A stretch of 16,672 bases of DNA, taken from Clostridia bacterium. GTDB lineage: Bacteria > UBA6262 > WVXT01 > JAUXBS01. This document shows, piece after piece, positions 1-7,446 of this stretch. Location of the stretch: contig JAUXDE010000026.1 of assembly GCA_030618495.1 (NCBI GenBank), positions 1 to 16,672 of the forward strand, in the 5' to 3' direction. Both the position numbers and the translations under genes were made by a program. The notes under the pieces were generated by a model. That model was not told the origin of the DNA, searched no databases, and worked only from the letters and a program-made list of their open reading frames with translations. The number at the start of each line of letters is the position of its first letter. Position 1 is the stretch's first letter.

Positions 1-98
1 TTGCGCACACCATACAGTTTATTATTATAGTTGCGCTTGGGATATTCTCGCTTGGCAGGGAAAAACTGTCCTGGAGTGAAATTAAAAAGAGTGATTAG
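1..98 (+). CDS. C-terminal tail of a membrane protein (partial, begins before the window)
   Basis: A plus-strand frame starting at base 3 is open from the window edge to a TAG at 96-98. It encodes about 31 residues: a hydrophobic stretch (QFIIIVALGIFSLG) followed by a charged tail (REKLSWSEIKKSD). This looks like the last transmembrane helix and cytoplasmic tail of an integral membrane protein. The pattern resembles the C-terminus of the lysylphosphatidylglycerol synthase/flippase-like family (UPF0104), but so short a piece cannot establish that. It converges on the ABC permease gene, whose stop codon lies 25 bp away. It is the only plus-strand coding signal in the window that is not the shadow of another gene. 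Confidence 0.5.
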   Translation, partial: AHTIQFIIIVALGIFSLGREKLSWSEIKKSD

Positions 99-109
99 TG
101 TAGTGTTAC

Positions 110-126
110 TAACATAATTTATGTTA
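110..126. repeat. perfect AT-rich inverted repeat between convergent gene ends
   Basis: TAACATAA and TTATGTTA are perfect 8-bp arms around a single T. The right arm contains the permease stop codon (TAA on the minus strand). It lies between two convergent genes, so a weak bidirectional terminator or transcript-end hairpin is plausible. There is no strong GC stem or U-tract on either side, so function is uncertain. Confidence 0.4.
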
Positions 127-1791
127 CAGGTCACCCGATAGATTCTTTTCTCCAAGATAAAGCGGCAGTATAATGGCAACCGCGTTAACTGCGGCAAATA
201 TTACGGCAGGCAGAATAATAGCAGGATAATACATTTTACTCATGTAGCCAAAACTTTTTAGCATATACATTCTTACAGGCACAGCCGTAATCATAATAAT
301 CACACCTATATATGCCATTGATACTATCATACACAAAACACCTCCGCTTGAAGACTCTATCTGCGTTATGTTTTCCACGTGAAAGTTCGGGTACAGAGCC
401 CCCAACCCTATATTGATAGATGTCAAACCCGCCGTAACAGCCAGTATTGTTATCAAAGACATGTACATTATAAACATATCGACATCAAGCAGAACATTTG
501 AAAACCATACCAGGAAAAGACCGATAAACATCATCGGGAATACAGCCATCCTGTATTTCATAAGCAACAACTTCCTTGCGGACATCGGGGAACTCTTTAT
601 CACCCAGAATGAGTTGCCTTCCAGGCTTATTGACGGGAAAACGAACCTCAAGGACAGTGCTGCAAGAACGAACCCAACCATTCCAATGTTCAGGAAGGAT
701 GTGAGATTTCCGGTCTTATAGGCATCCGGCGGCAACTTGTAAATATTGAATATATACACAACCATCAACGCGCCCAGCAGGAACAACTGCGACCACTGGC
801 TGGTATCCCTTAAGAATAACCTGATATCCTTTTCAAGCATTGCCCGCTGAAACTTATCGCTGAAAATTCCCCACCTTCCCCATTTCCCCGCTCTCTTTCT
901 TGAAGAATCCTCCTGTACCTGCGCCCATGCTGAATAGTACAGCCTGTATGACGCAAATAAATTTATTGCCATAAGCACTGCAGCAACCGCAACCAGAATA
1001 AGGAAGAACTCAAAGTACTGCGCGAACCGGCCTTTTGAAGCAGACACCATGACATTCGTAATCCAGTAATTAGGCAGGAACCTTGATGACGGCGCCTGCA
1101 GCTGGTTCAGGTAATTCAAAACCGTACCCATTGTTTCAGGATTAAGCAGTTTCTCGGGTTGGAGGAACCTGAAAAGCATGTATACTCCTCCCCCCAGCAC
1201 CACTCCCACAACCAGGGATAAATCCCTTGTCCTCTTTGAAGGAAACATACTCATCAAAAAGAGAGAGAAAATTATCCCCAACCCTGATGCAGTCATGAAA
1301 AAAGGAATCATCGCTGCTATAACAAGCAGATAGAAAGGGATACTTACCGAGTACACCTTCCCAAAAGCAAGCAGGAACGGGATGAAGGTTACCAAAACAG
1401 TCCAGGATGAGTACATGGTTGATTCAAGATACTTGACGGTAAATATTTCATTAAATGCAAACGGGCTTGATAGGAGAAAAGGCAAATCCGATGAAAAATA
1501 GAAAGTTGAAAACGAAGTAATAATATTACTGTAGATAAGCATCATCCAGAATGTCAGGAATATCATAGAAATGAGCTTGAAAATCAAGATAGGCCCAATC
1601 AGGGGAACACCCAGCAAGTAGGTCAAAACCTTATAGAAAAGGAAATACAGTACAGCTAGAAATATTATTCCAACAAGGATGACTATTATTTTCTTTAATG
1701 ACAGCTTCTCCTTCACACCCGCGCGGCCCAGCCCTAACCCGTGTTTTGCGCCCTTCAGCTTTGTCCTTATTAGAAGCCAAGTCTTGTTCAT
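124..1791 (-). CDS. ABC transporter permease, ABC-2 / putative exporter type
   Basis: A 555-residue polytopic membrane protein and probably the membrane subunit of an ABC exporter. The basic N-terminus (residues 1-33) is followed by about twelve hydrophobic segments, roughly at 34-53, 61-90, 128-147, 150-182, 190-208, 260-285, 335-350, 372-387, 415-432, 440-465, 480-505 and 525-550. A soluble basic region lies near 290-330. The motif DLPFLLSSPF (102-111) resembles the D-L-P-L-L-S/T-P loop common in large ABC-2-like permeases. Its ATG overlaps the TGA of the upstream ATPase gene (ATGA, 1788-1791), so the two are translationally coupled and almost certainly form one transporter. There is no periplasmic binding protein, which favours export over import. 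The substrate cannot be told from sequence. Confidence 0.85.
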   Translation of the reverse strand: MNKTWLLIRTKLKGAKHGLGLGRAGVKEKLSLKKIIVILVGIIFLAVLYFLFYKVLTYLLGVPLIGPILIFKLISMIFLTFWMMLIYSNIITSFSTFYFSSDLPFLLSSPFAFNEIFTVKYLESTMYSSWTVLVTFIPFLLAFGKVYSVSIPFYLLVIAAMIPFFMTASGLGIIFSLFLMSMFPSKRTRDLSLVVGVVLGGGVYMLFRFLQPEKLLNPETMGTVLNYLNQLQAPSSRFLPNYWITNVMVSASKGRFAQYFEFFLILVAVAAVLMAINLFASYRLYYSAWAQVQEDSSRKRAGKWGRWGIFSDKFQRAMLEKDIRLFLRDTSQWSQLFLLGALMVVYIFNIYKLPPDAYKTGNLTSFLNIGMVGFVLAALSLRFVFPSISLEGNSFWVIKSSPMSARKLLLMKYRMAVFPMMFIGLFLVWFSNVLLDVDMFIMYMSLITILAVTAGLTSINIGLGALYPNFHVENITQIESSSGGVLCMIVSMAYIGVIIMITAVPVRMYMLKSFGYMSKMYYPAIILPAVIFAAVNAVAIILPLYLGEKNLSGDL

Positions 1792-2555
1792 AAGTACTTT
1801 ATTATGCTGTTATATTCTCCTGCGTCAGTCAGTCTAAGAAATATATCCTCAAGGTTGTCCTTCACCCCTGCAGGCCCCTTATCTTTTGCCATCCTGTGAA
1901 GCTGTTCCTTCGTACCAAGCGCAATTAACTTTCCCTTATCAACTATTCCTATGCGGTGGCACACCTTCTCCGCTATTTCAAGCGTATGTGTACACATGAA
2001 GATAGTAACATTCCTTTTTGAAAGCTCAAACAATATCTCCTTTACCAGCCTTGCCCCCTTAGGATCCAACCCGACCATGGGTTCATCAAGAAATATGACA
2101 CTCGGGTTGTGGAGCAATACCGAGGAAAATACGATTTTCTGCTGCATGCCGTGCGAATAATTCTCAATCAGGTCATTCCGTTGCCCGGTAAGCTCAAACA
2201 TTTCAAGGTATTCGTTTATCTTTTTCTCCCTCACGTCACCGGGAACATCATAAAGGTCACCCACGAAGTTTAAATATTCATACCCGGTAAGCTTCTTGTA
2301 AATAAAAGGATTATCCGGTACAAGCCCGAATATTTTCTTGGTTTTTTGCGGTTCCTTTTGAATATCATACCCGCCAACGATTACCTCCCCCGCCGTGGGC
2401 TTTAAAAGTCCCGTGAATATCTTAACAGCCGTTGTCTTCCCTGCGCCGTTAGGGCCCAGCAAACCGAAGATTTCACCATCCCCGATATCAAGATTAAGGT
2501 CATCCAGTGCAGTGATTTTATCGTACTTCTTGGTTAGATTAGTAGCTTTTATCAT
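1788..2555 (-). CDS. ABC transporter ATP-binding protein
   Basis: A 255-residue nucleotide-binding subunit that powers the partner permease encoded directly downstream with a 4-nt overlap. Walker A is GPNGAGKTT (34-42), the signature loop is YSHGM (133-137), Walker B is VIFLDE (153-158) with a D-loop GLDP, and the switch histidine is H190 in CTH. At the Q-loop position the sequence is VPDNP, with Asp81 in place of the usual Gln. This variant occurs in exporter ATPases of this type with a PDxPxxYxxLTG pattern, and PFIYKKLTG follows here. Length and motif order match the single-domain ABC-2 exporter ATPases. The gene starts 29 bp after panD without an obvious strong ribosome binding site. The substrate is unknown. 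Confidence 0.93.
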   Translation of the reverse strand: MIKATNLTKKYDKITALDDLNLDIGDGEIFGLLGPNGAGKTTAVKIFTGLLKPTAGEVIVGGYDIQKEPQKTKKIFGLVPDNPFIYKKLTGYEYLNFVGDLYDVPGDVREKKINEYLEMFELTGQRNDLIENYSHGMQQKIVFSSVLLHNPSVIFLDEPMVGLDPKGARLVKEILFELSKRNVTIFMCTHTLEIAEKVCHRIGIVDKGKLIALGTKEQLHRMAKDKGPAGVKDNLEDIFLRLTDAGEYNSIIKYL

Positions 2556-2584
2556 AGGAGTTAGTGTGGTTCTTTTTGGAAGAA

Positions 2585-2944
2585 TTATTCTTTGTCTTTA
2601 AGCGGCATGTTTTTCTCATCAACCAGCACCAGCTTTCTCTCGTGAGTTTTTGCCATGTCGTCTTCAAGCATGAAGAAGGACATAATAATCACCTTGTCCC
2701 CCACGTTCCCGAGTTTTGCCGCGCCGCCAAGCAATCCTATGGTACCCGAACCGGATTCCGCGGGAATTGCATACGTCTCAAACCTGTTGCCGTTTTCAAT
2801 ATCCACAACCAAAACTTTTTCATACGGAACGATATCCGCCCTGTCCATTAAATCCCTGTCTATATTTATACTGCCGGAATAATCCACCTTAGCTTCGGTT
2901 ATAGTCGCCCTGTGTATCTTTGACTTGCACATTTCTCTTAGCAT
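2585..2944 (-). CDS. panD: aspartate 1-decarboxylase (pyruvoyl-dependent)
   Basis: Converts L-aspartate to beta-alanine for pantothenate and coenzyme A synthesis. It is made as a pro-enzyme that cleaves itself at a Gly-Ser bond to give the pyruvoyl cofactor. I chose the ATG at 2944 (119 residues) over the GTG at 2950 because AGGAG lies 7 nt before the ATG but only 1 nt before the GTG. With this start the cleavage site in DYSGS is Gly24-Ser25, exactly the E. coli numbering. Other family marks are SKIHRA (8-13), which holds the conserved Lys9 and His11, TYAI in the middle and GLLGGAA before [10 protein letters not shown]. It follows the fumarase beta gene by 11 bp. No other pantothenate gene is in the window. 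Asp is also linked to fumarate by aspartase, but no such gene is seen here. Confidence 0.95.
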   Translation of the reverse strand: MLREMCKSKIHRATITEAKVDYSGSINIDRDLMDRADIVPYEKVLVVDIENGNRFETYAIPAESGSGTIGLLGGAAKLGNVGDKVIIMSFFMLEDDMAKTHERKLVLVDEKNMPLKDKE

Positions 2945-2955
2945 TCCCACTCTCC

Positions 2956-3516
2956 TTACTGTTTTTCCCTTCTGTACTTCATCACTCCTTCATTATACAG
3001 GTCATTTCCTTCTATATCATTAACCACAATCAAAGGAAGGTTCTTCACTTCAAGCTTCCTGACCGCCTCCGTGTGGAGGTCTCCGTACGCTACTATCTCA
3101 ACTTTCTTTACCTTCCCGGCAATCAGCGCCGCCGTGCCGCCTATGGCAGCAAAGTAAACCGCCTTATGCTTCCTGATTGATTCTCTTACCTCTTCGCTTC
3201 TCTGGCCCTTCCCAATCATTCCTTTCAGACCGCACCTTAAAAGAACTGGAGTATACGCGTCCATCCTGTAACTGGTGGTGGGGCCTATGGAGCCGGTCAC
3301 ACTACCGGGCTTTGCCGGCGCGGGACCCGCGTAAAATATCACCTGTCCCCTCAAATCAAAGGGTAATTCCCCGGAACCTGCTGCCTTTACCAGCCTTTTG
3401 TGAGCCATATCCCTTGCGGTATATATGATACCCGAGAGGACAACCCTGTCTCCCGCTCTTAATCCCGCTATATCCTTAGTGTTTAAAGGAGTACTGACTT
3501 TTATGGCTTTTTTCAT
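2956..3516 (-). CDS. fumarate hydratase class I, beta subunit
   Basis: A 186-residue C-terminal (beta) half of the two-subunit class I fumarase / L(+)-tartrate dehydratase family, corresponding to the C-terminal domain of single-chain FumA. It works with the alpha subunit encoded just upstream to interconvert fumarate and malate. Visible family signatures are ARDMAHKR (34-41), a GPAPAKPG turn, [14 protein letters not shown] and the GKGQRS loop. The Ser-Tyr-Arg-Met segment belongs to the conserved substrate-binding region of the family. The ATG overlaps the alpha-subunit TGA (ATGA, 3513-3516), which favours 1:1 production. Tartrate dehydratase beta (TtdB) has the same fold, so fumarase is preferred only because no tartrate uptake or use genes are nearby. 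Confidence 0.9.
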   Translation of the reverse strand: MKKAIKVSTPLNTKDIAGLRAGDRVVLSGIIYTARDMAHKRLVKAAGSGELPFDLRGQVIFYAGPAPAKPGSVTGSIGPTTSYRMDAYTPVLLRCGLKGMIGKGQRSEEVRESIRKHKAVYFAAIGGTAALIAGKVKKVEIVAYGDLHTEAVRKLEVKNLPLIVVNDIEGNDLYNEGVMKYRREKQ

Positions 3517-4373
3517 TTTATCCTACCCAAGGGTAATATCACCGAACCGTGCCTTGCGGCATGGCAGTTTATGTTAACCGCCACCGGAAGGCTTGCAATA
3601 TGACAGGACATTGTTTCTATATGCACAGCAAGAGCTGTCATCCTGCCGCCGAACCCCTGGGGGCCTATACCAAGATTGTTTATCTGCTTAAGCAGTTCCC
3701 TCTCCATTGCCGCATAACGCCTGTTTTTGTTTCTGGTATTCAATGGGCGCAGCAATGCCTTCTTTGCGATTAGTGAGGCGCTTTCAGCCGTACCTCCTAT
3801 TCCCACCCCCACCACTATCGGAGGGCATGGGTTTGCTCCCGCGTTTCTTACGGTATCAACAATAAACTTTTTTACGCCATTCTCTCCGTCTGAAGGTGAA
3901 AGCATACGAACCGCTGACATGTTTTCACTACCGGCCCCCTTTGCCATCAGTGTCAGTTCAAGCTTCTTTCCGGAAACGATTTCCGTATGGATTACTGCCG
4001 GGGTATTGTCGCCTGTATTGGTTCTCTCCAGAGGGTCATTCACAACCGATTTGCGGAGGTAGCCCTTTTTATACCCCTGCCTTACGCCTTCATTGATTGC
4101 ATCGCTTAAACTTCCGCCTGTAATACGTAAATCCTGCCCCAACCGAACGAATACAATAACAATACCTGTATCCTGGCAGGCAGCCGTATTATCCCTTGCG
4201 GCAATCGAATCATTCTTCAATATCTGCCCGAGAACATCCCTGCCTATGGGAGATGTTTCGCTTTTAAGCGCTTTTCTAATTGCCCTTATAACATCACTGC
4301 CTATGTTGCAGTTAATGCCTATACAAAGTTTAGTTACTTCTTTAGTGATTTTATCCGCAGACAGACTTATCAT
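3513..4373 (-). CDS. fumarate hydratase class I, alpha subunit (Fe-S hydro-lyase)
   Basis: A 286-residue alpha subunit of the oxygen-sensitive [4Fe-4S] fumarase family, catalysing reversible hydration of fumarate to malate in the cytoplasm. Three cysteines in conserved contexts are the expected cluster ligands: Cys66 (CQDTG), Cys183 (NPCPP) and Cys270 (NCHAARHG). GVGIGGTAE (189-197) and the GPQGFGGRMTA segment (238-248) are also typical. It is translationally coupled to the beta subunit. It starts 4 bp after the stop of the corrinoid adenosyltransferase gene. A two-subunit class I fumarase is typical of anaerobes, which suggests an anaerobic lifestyle (inference). TtdA is the alternative assignment. 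Confidence 0.9.
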   Translation of the reverse strand: MISLSADKITKEVTKLCIGINCNIGSDVIRAIRKALKSETSPIGRDVLGQILKNDSIAARDNTAACQDTGIVIVFVRLGQDLRITGGSLSDAINEGVRQGYKKGYLRKSVVNDPLERTNTGDNTPAVIHTEIVSGKKLELTLMAKGAGSENMSAVRMLSPSDGENGVKKFIVDTVRNAGANPCPPIVVGVGIGGTAESASLIAKKALLRPLNTRNKNRRYAAMERELLKQINNLGIGPQGFGGRMTALAVHIETMSCHIASLPVAVNINCHAARHGSVILPLGRIK

Positions 4374-4377
4374 TTCT

Positions 4378-4902
4378 TTAATACTCTATACCTTTCCTGC
4401 TACCGGCGCCCTTGTTATAAGGATGCTTCAATTCCTTCATCAGGGTCGCGTAATCAGCCATTCGTATTATACTGCGCGGACAGTTGCGGCCCGTCAAAAC
4501 GATTTCCAATCGGGAACAATGTTCTTTAATGAAGCCTTCTACTTCCTTTACTTCAATAAGATTAAAATCAAGAGCAACATTAATTTCATCAAGTATAACC
4601 ATATCCGGCTTCCTGTCCCTGATGACAGTTTTTGCGTATTCCAACGCCTCTCCGGCTTTTTTTATATCTTTATCGCTAACCCTGTCTTTATGAACGAGCT
4701 TTCCCGAACCATAACCGACAATATTTATATTCTTTTTACCCTGCAAAGATAGCTCATCAATAAAACAACGCTCACCGCTCTTCTGTGTTTCCTTCATGAA
4801 TTGGATTATTTCAACCTTTAATCCATGCCCCGCCGCTCTCAGGGCAAGCCCAAGACTTGCAGTTGTTTTACCCTTGCCATTACCTGTATATACGTGAATC
4901 AT
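4378..4902 (-). CDS. cobO: cob(I)yrinic acid a,c-diamide adenosyltransferase (CobA/CobO/BtuR type)
   Basis: Transfers the adenosyl group of ATP to the Co(I) of corrinoids to make adenosylcobalamin-type cofactors, in de novo synthesis or salvage. At 174 residues it has the usual length for the family. The N-terminal P-loop GNGKGKTT (7-14) is the CobA-type signature, IIQFMK follows at the end of the next strand, MVILDEIN (about 100-107) is the Walker-B-like segment, and VLTGRNCP plus the terminal KGIEY are hallmarks. It is not the PduO or EutT type, which lack this P-loop. No other cobalamin gene is present, so salvage or synthesis elsewhere is possible. It lies 38 bp after pheS with only a weak ribosome binding site. 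Confidence 0.93.
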   Translation of the reverse strand: MIHVYTGNGKGKTTASLGLALRAAGHGLKVEIIQFMKETQKSGERCFIDELSLQGKKNINIVGYGSGKLVHKDRVSDKDIKKAGEALEYAKTVIRDRKPDMVILDEINVALDFNLIEVKEVEGFIKEHCSRLEIVLTGRNCPRSIIRMADYATLMKELKHPYNKGAGSRKGIEY

Positions 4903-4940
4903 TTCAGTTAAATGTTAATAAATTCAAGAATCCCTACACT

Positions 4941-5960
4941 TTAAAACTGTTTAAGAAACCTCATGTCGTTTTCAAAGAATAGCCGGATATCGTCTATCCC
5001 GTACTTGAGCATGGCAATCCTTTCTATACCCATACCAAAGGCAAAACCGTTATACTCCCGGGTATCGTATTTCACATGCTTAAACACTTCGGGGTGTACC
5101 ATTCCGGCTCCCATTATTTCAAGCCATCCGGTTTTCTTACAAACAGGACAGCCCTTTCCTTCGCACATCACACATCCTATGTCCACTTCCGCGCTTGGCT
5201 CAGTAAACGGGAAATAACTCGGCCTCAGGCGCAGCTTAGCGTCTTTATCGAACATTTTTTTCACGAATGCCTCAAGAACGCCTTTTAAATCCCCGAAGGT
5301 AACGTTTTTATCAACCAGCAATCCTTCTATCTGATGGAACATCGGTGAATGTGATGCGTCAATTGCATCACGTCTATAGCATTTCCCCGGCGCGATTATT
5401 GCAATAGGCGGCTTCCTTTTCTCCATTACCCTTATCTGAACCGGGGATGTATGAGTTCGCAACAGAATATCCTTATCAAGGTAAAGGCTATTCCACATAT
5501 CTCTTGCAGGGTGATTCTCCGGTATGTTCAACGCCTGGAAGTTGTAATATGACGTCTCCACTTCAGGCCCGTCAACAACCTGAAAGCCCATTGAAACAAA
5601 TATATCCTTAGCCTCGTCCATAACCTGCGTTATCGGATGTTTCCTTCCCGTCTTGAATTTCTTGCCGGGTAAAGATATATCCACGGCATCCTTTGCGCAG
5701 CCCGGCTCTTCTGTTTGCTCAATAATCTCCTTCTTTCTTTCTTCAAAAAGCCGGGTCGCTTCCCCTGAGGATTCGTTAATTATTTTCCCGATATCTTTTC
5801 TCTGCTCTGCAGGAAGACCGCCTATTTCCCTCAGAAGAGTCGTAAATCCCCCCTTTTTGCCAAAATACTTTATTCTTATGGTCTCAATTTCTTCAAAATT
5901 CTTTGCATTGCCCACTTCCGCCCTAAACTCTTTTCTCAACTCCTCTATCTTTTTTTCCAT
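4941..5960 (-). CDS. pheS: phenylalanyl-tRNA synthetase alpha subunit
   Basis: The catalytic alpha subunit of the (alpha-beta)2 class II enzyme that charges tRNA-Phe. At 339 residues it has the normal length. An N-terminal coiled coil (about 1-85) is followed by the catalytic core: motif 1 region HPITQVMDEAKDIF (108-121), motif 2 CYRRDAIDASHSPMFHQIEG (194-213) and motif 3 GFAFGMGIERIAML (305-318). FPFTEPSAEVDI (250-261) is part of the active-site signature. Four cysteines, CVMC (263-266) and CPVC (271-274), form a Zn-ribbon-like insertion that many bacterial PheS proteins carry. The start has AAGGGGA about 10 nt upstream. Unusually, the next gene downstream is cobO and not pheT, so the beta subunit must be encoded elsewhere. 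Confidence 0.97.
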   Translation of the reverse strand: MEKKIEELRKEFRAEVGNAKNFEEIETIRIKYFGKKGGFTTLLREIGGLPAEQRKDIGKIINESSGEATRLFEERKKEIIEQTEEPGCAKDAVDISLPGKKFKTGRKHPITQVMDEAKDIFVSMGFQVVDGPEVETSYYNFQALNIPENHPARDMWNSLYLDKDILLRTHTSPVQIRVMEKRKPPIAIIAPGKCYRRDAIDASHSPMFHQIEGLLVDKNVTFGDLKGVLEAFVKKMFDKDAKLRLRPSYFPFTEPSAEVDIGCVMCEGKGCPVCKKTGWLEIMGAGMVHPEVFKHVKYDTREYNGFAFGMGIERIAMLKYGIDDIRLFFENDMRFLKQF

Positions 5961-5980
5961 TTATATTTTATCCCCTTCTG

Positions 5981-5998
5981 GTGCTCTGTACAGAGCAC
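5981..5998. promoter_or_regulatory. perfect 18-bp palindrome in the trkH-pheS gap
   Basis: GTGCTCTGTACAGAGCAC is a perfect palindrome with 9-bp arms. It begins at the last base of the trkH TAG stop and ends about 20 nt before the pheS start. No U-tract follows in the direction of transcription, so it is not a standard terminator. In RNA it could form a stem capping the pheS leader, or as DNA it could be a dimeric repressor operator. Confidence 0.55.
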
Positions 5999-7446
5999 TA
6001 CTCTTTCCAGAAAGCCGGAACCAGAAGAACAAGTATAGTGAATATCTCCAGCCTCCCAAGAAGCATGCAGGCAGTCAGTACGTATTTTCCCGGCACGGGA
6101 ATCCAGGCGTAATTTTGCGTGGCTCCAACCATATTAAGACCGGGACCTATATTGCCTATTGTCGCCGCTACGGATGAAACTGCCGTAACTAATTCAATTC
6201 CCAGAAACATCATGAAAAGAGATGCCGCTACAAATAACAATATGTATAAAAGGAAGAAACTCGTCACTTCCGAAACTGTCTGCTTGTTCACCGGTTCCTG
6301 CCCCACCCTTAGCGGTAAAACTGCATTGGGTTTTATCAGGTGAAACAGTTCGAGGTATCCCTTCTTCAGCATTATCAGCACGCGTATGTTCTTCATCGCG
6401 CCGCCTGTTGAACCCGCGCAACCTCCGACAAACATTAAAATCATCAAAATCCCCCTGGATAAAGGCGGCCACAGGTTAAAATCAGCCGTGGTATACCCGG
6501 TTGTCGTTGTAATTGAGACCACCTGAAAAACAGCGTAGCGAATCGAACTGAAAAAACTGCCGTATACACTTTTCCATATATTTAACGTTACAATCGCTAC
6601 ACTGGCTCCAATAACAAGGCAGTAAAACTTGAATTCACTGTTTCTCAGAGCCTTACTGAAATCCCCCTGTAAACTGTAATAATGAAGTATAAAATTCGCC
6701 CCGGCAAGAAACATGAAAACAATTACTATTGTTTCAATAAAGGGACTGTTGAATGAACCTATGCTGGCGCTTTTTGTCGAAAAACCGCCCGTACCCATGG
6801 TTCCAAACATATGACACAGTGATTCAAACAGAGGCATGCCCGCCAGAACCAGCAGTATAACCTCCGCTACCGAAAGAATAATGTAAACTCCCCATAGGGT
6901 CTTTGCCGTGGATGCAATTCTTGGTTTTAATTTTTCTGCGGTAGGTCCCGGGGACTCAGCGTTTAATAGTTTCATTCCACCCACGTTCAGGGCAGGAAGT
7001 ATTGCGATGGCAAGAACTATGATACCCATGCCGCCAAGCCAGTGAGTAAAATCTCTCCAGAACAATATCGCATGCGACTGCGCTTCAATGTTAACCAGCA
7101 CTGTTGCTCCCGTAGTTGTAAAACCCGACATTGATTCAAAAAACGCATTATGGAAGTTTGTAAAGGTTCCTGTCAACAGGTACGGCAATGACCCCACCAG
7201 CGCGGCCATTAACCAGCTGAACCCGACAATTGCAAAACAATCGCGCGGCCCCAGTTCAATCTCATCCCCGGATCTTTTCCACTGCTGTAAGATGAAACCT
7301 ACCGTCAGTAATAAAGCAATCGGGATAGCAAAAGCATACCAGTCGCCTTCCCTGTATATCAAAGAACAAACCAGGGGAGCCATCATTAACAACCCCAGAT
7401 ATTTAAGTAAAGCCCCGATAAAGTGTATAACTGTTATTACATTCAT
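5998..7446 (-). CDS. trkH: Trk-type K+ uptake system, membrane subunit
   Basis: A 482-residue K+ (or Na+-coupled K+) channel-like transporter of the Trk/Ktr superfamily in the inner membrane. It has the four expected pore loops: SGFTTTGAT (108-115), GTMGTGGFST (215-224), SITTTTGYTT (311-320) and ATIGNIGPG (428-436). Their central glycines form the selectivity filter. The intramembrane-loop motif GGCAGSTGGAMKNIR (341-355) is the TrkH gate region, and Arg465 lies in the last helix. The ATG overlaps the trkA TGA (ATGA, 7443-7446), so the regulatory and membrane subunits are coupled. The gene ends in a TAG that touches the palindrome before pheS. Length and motif order favour TrkH over the shorter KtrB. 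Confidence 0.96.
   Translation of the reverse strand: MNVITVIHFIGALLKYLGLLMMAPLVCSLIYREGDWYAFAIPIALLLTVGFILQQWKRSGDEIELGPRDCFAIVGFSWLMAALVGSLPYLLTGTFTNFHNAFFESMSGFTTTGATVLVNIEAQSHAILFWRDFTHWLGGMGIIVLAIAILPALNVGGMKLLNAESPGPTAEKLKPRIASTAKTLWGVYIILSVAEVILLVLAGMPLFESLCHMFGTMGTGGFSTKSASIGSFNSPFIETIVIVFMFLAGANFILHYYSLQGDFSKALRNSEFKFYCLVIGASVAIVTLNIWKSVYGSFFSSIRYAVFQVVSITTTTGYTTADFNLWPPLSRGILMILMFVGGCAGSTGGAMKNIRVLIMLKKGYLELFHLIKPNAVLPLRVGQEPVNKQTVSEVTSFFLLYILLFVAASLFMMFLGIELVTAVSSVAATIGNIGPGLNMVGATQNYAWIPVPGKYVLTACMLLGRLEIFTILVLLVPAFWKE

Noticed and set aside
4093-4752. A 219-codon plus-strand open frame over cobO and the fumarase alpha gene
   Set aside because: It is antisense to two well-conserved genes and its translation has no recognisable domain; it is a shadow of their codon bias.
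5981-5998. Reading the palindrome before pheS as a terminator of trkH
   Set aside because: The stem is followed by CAGAAGGGG in the direction of transcription, with no U-tract.
5653-6177. A 174-codon plus-strand open frame across the pheS/trkH junction
   Set aside because: It overlaps two strongly supported genes and the palindrome between them, and has no coherent protein features.
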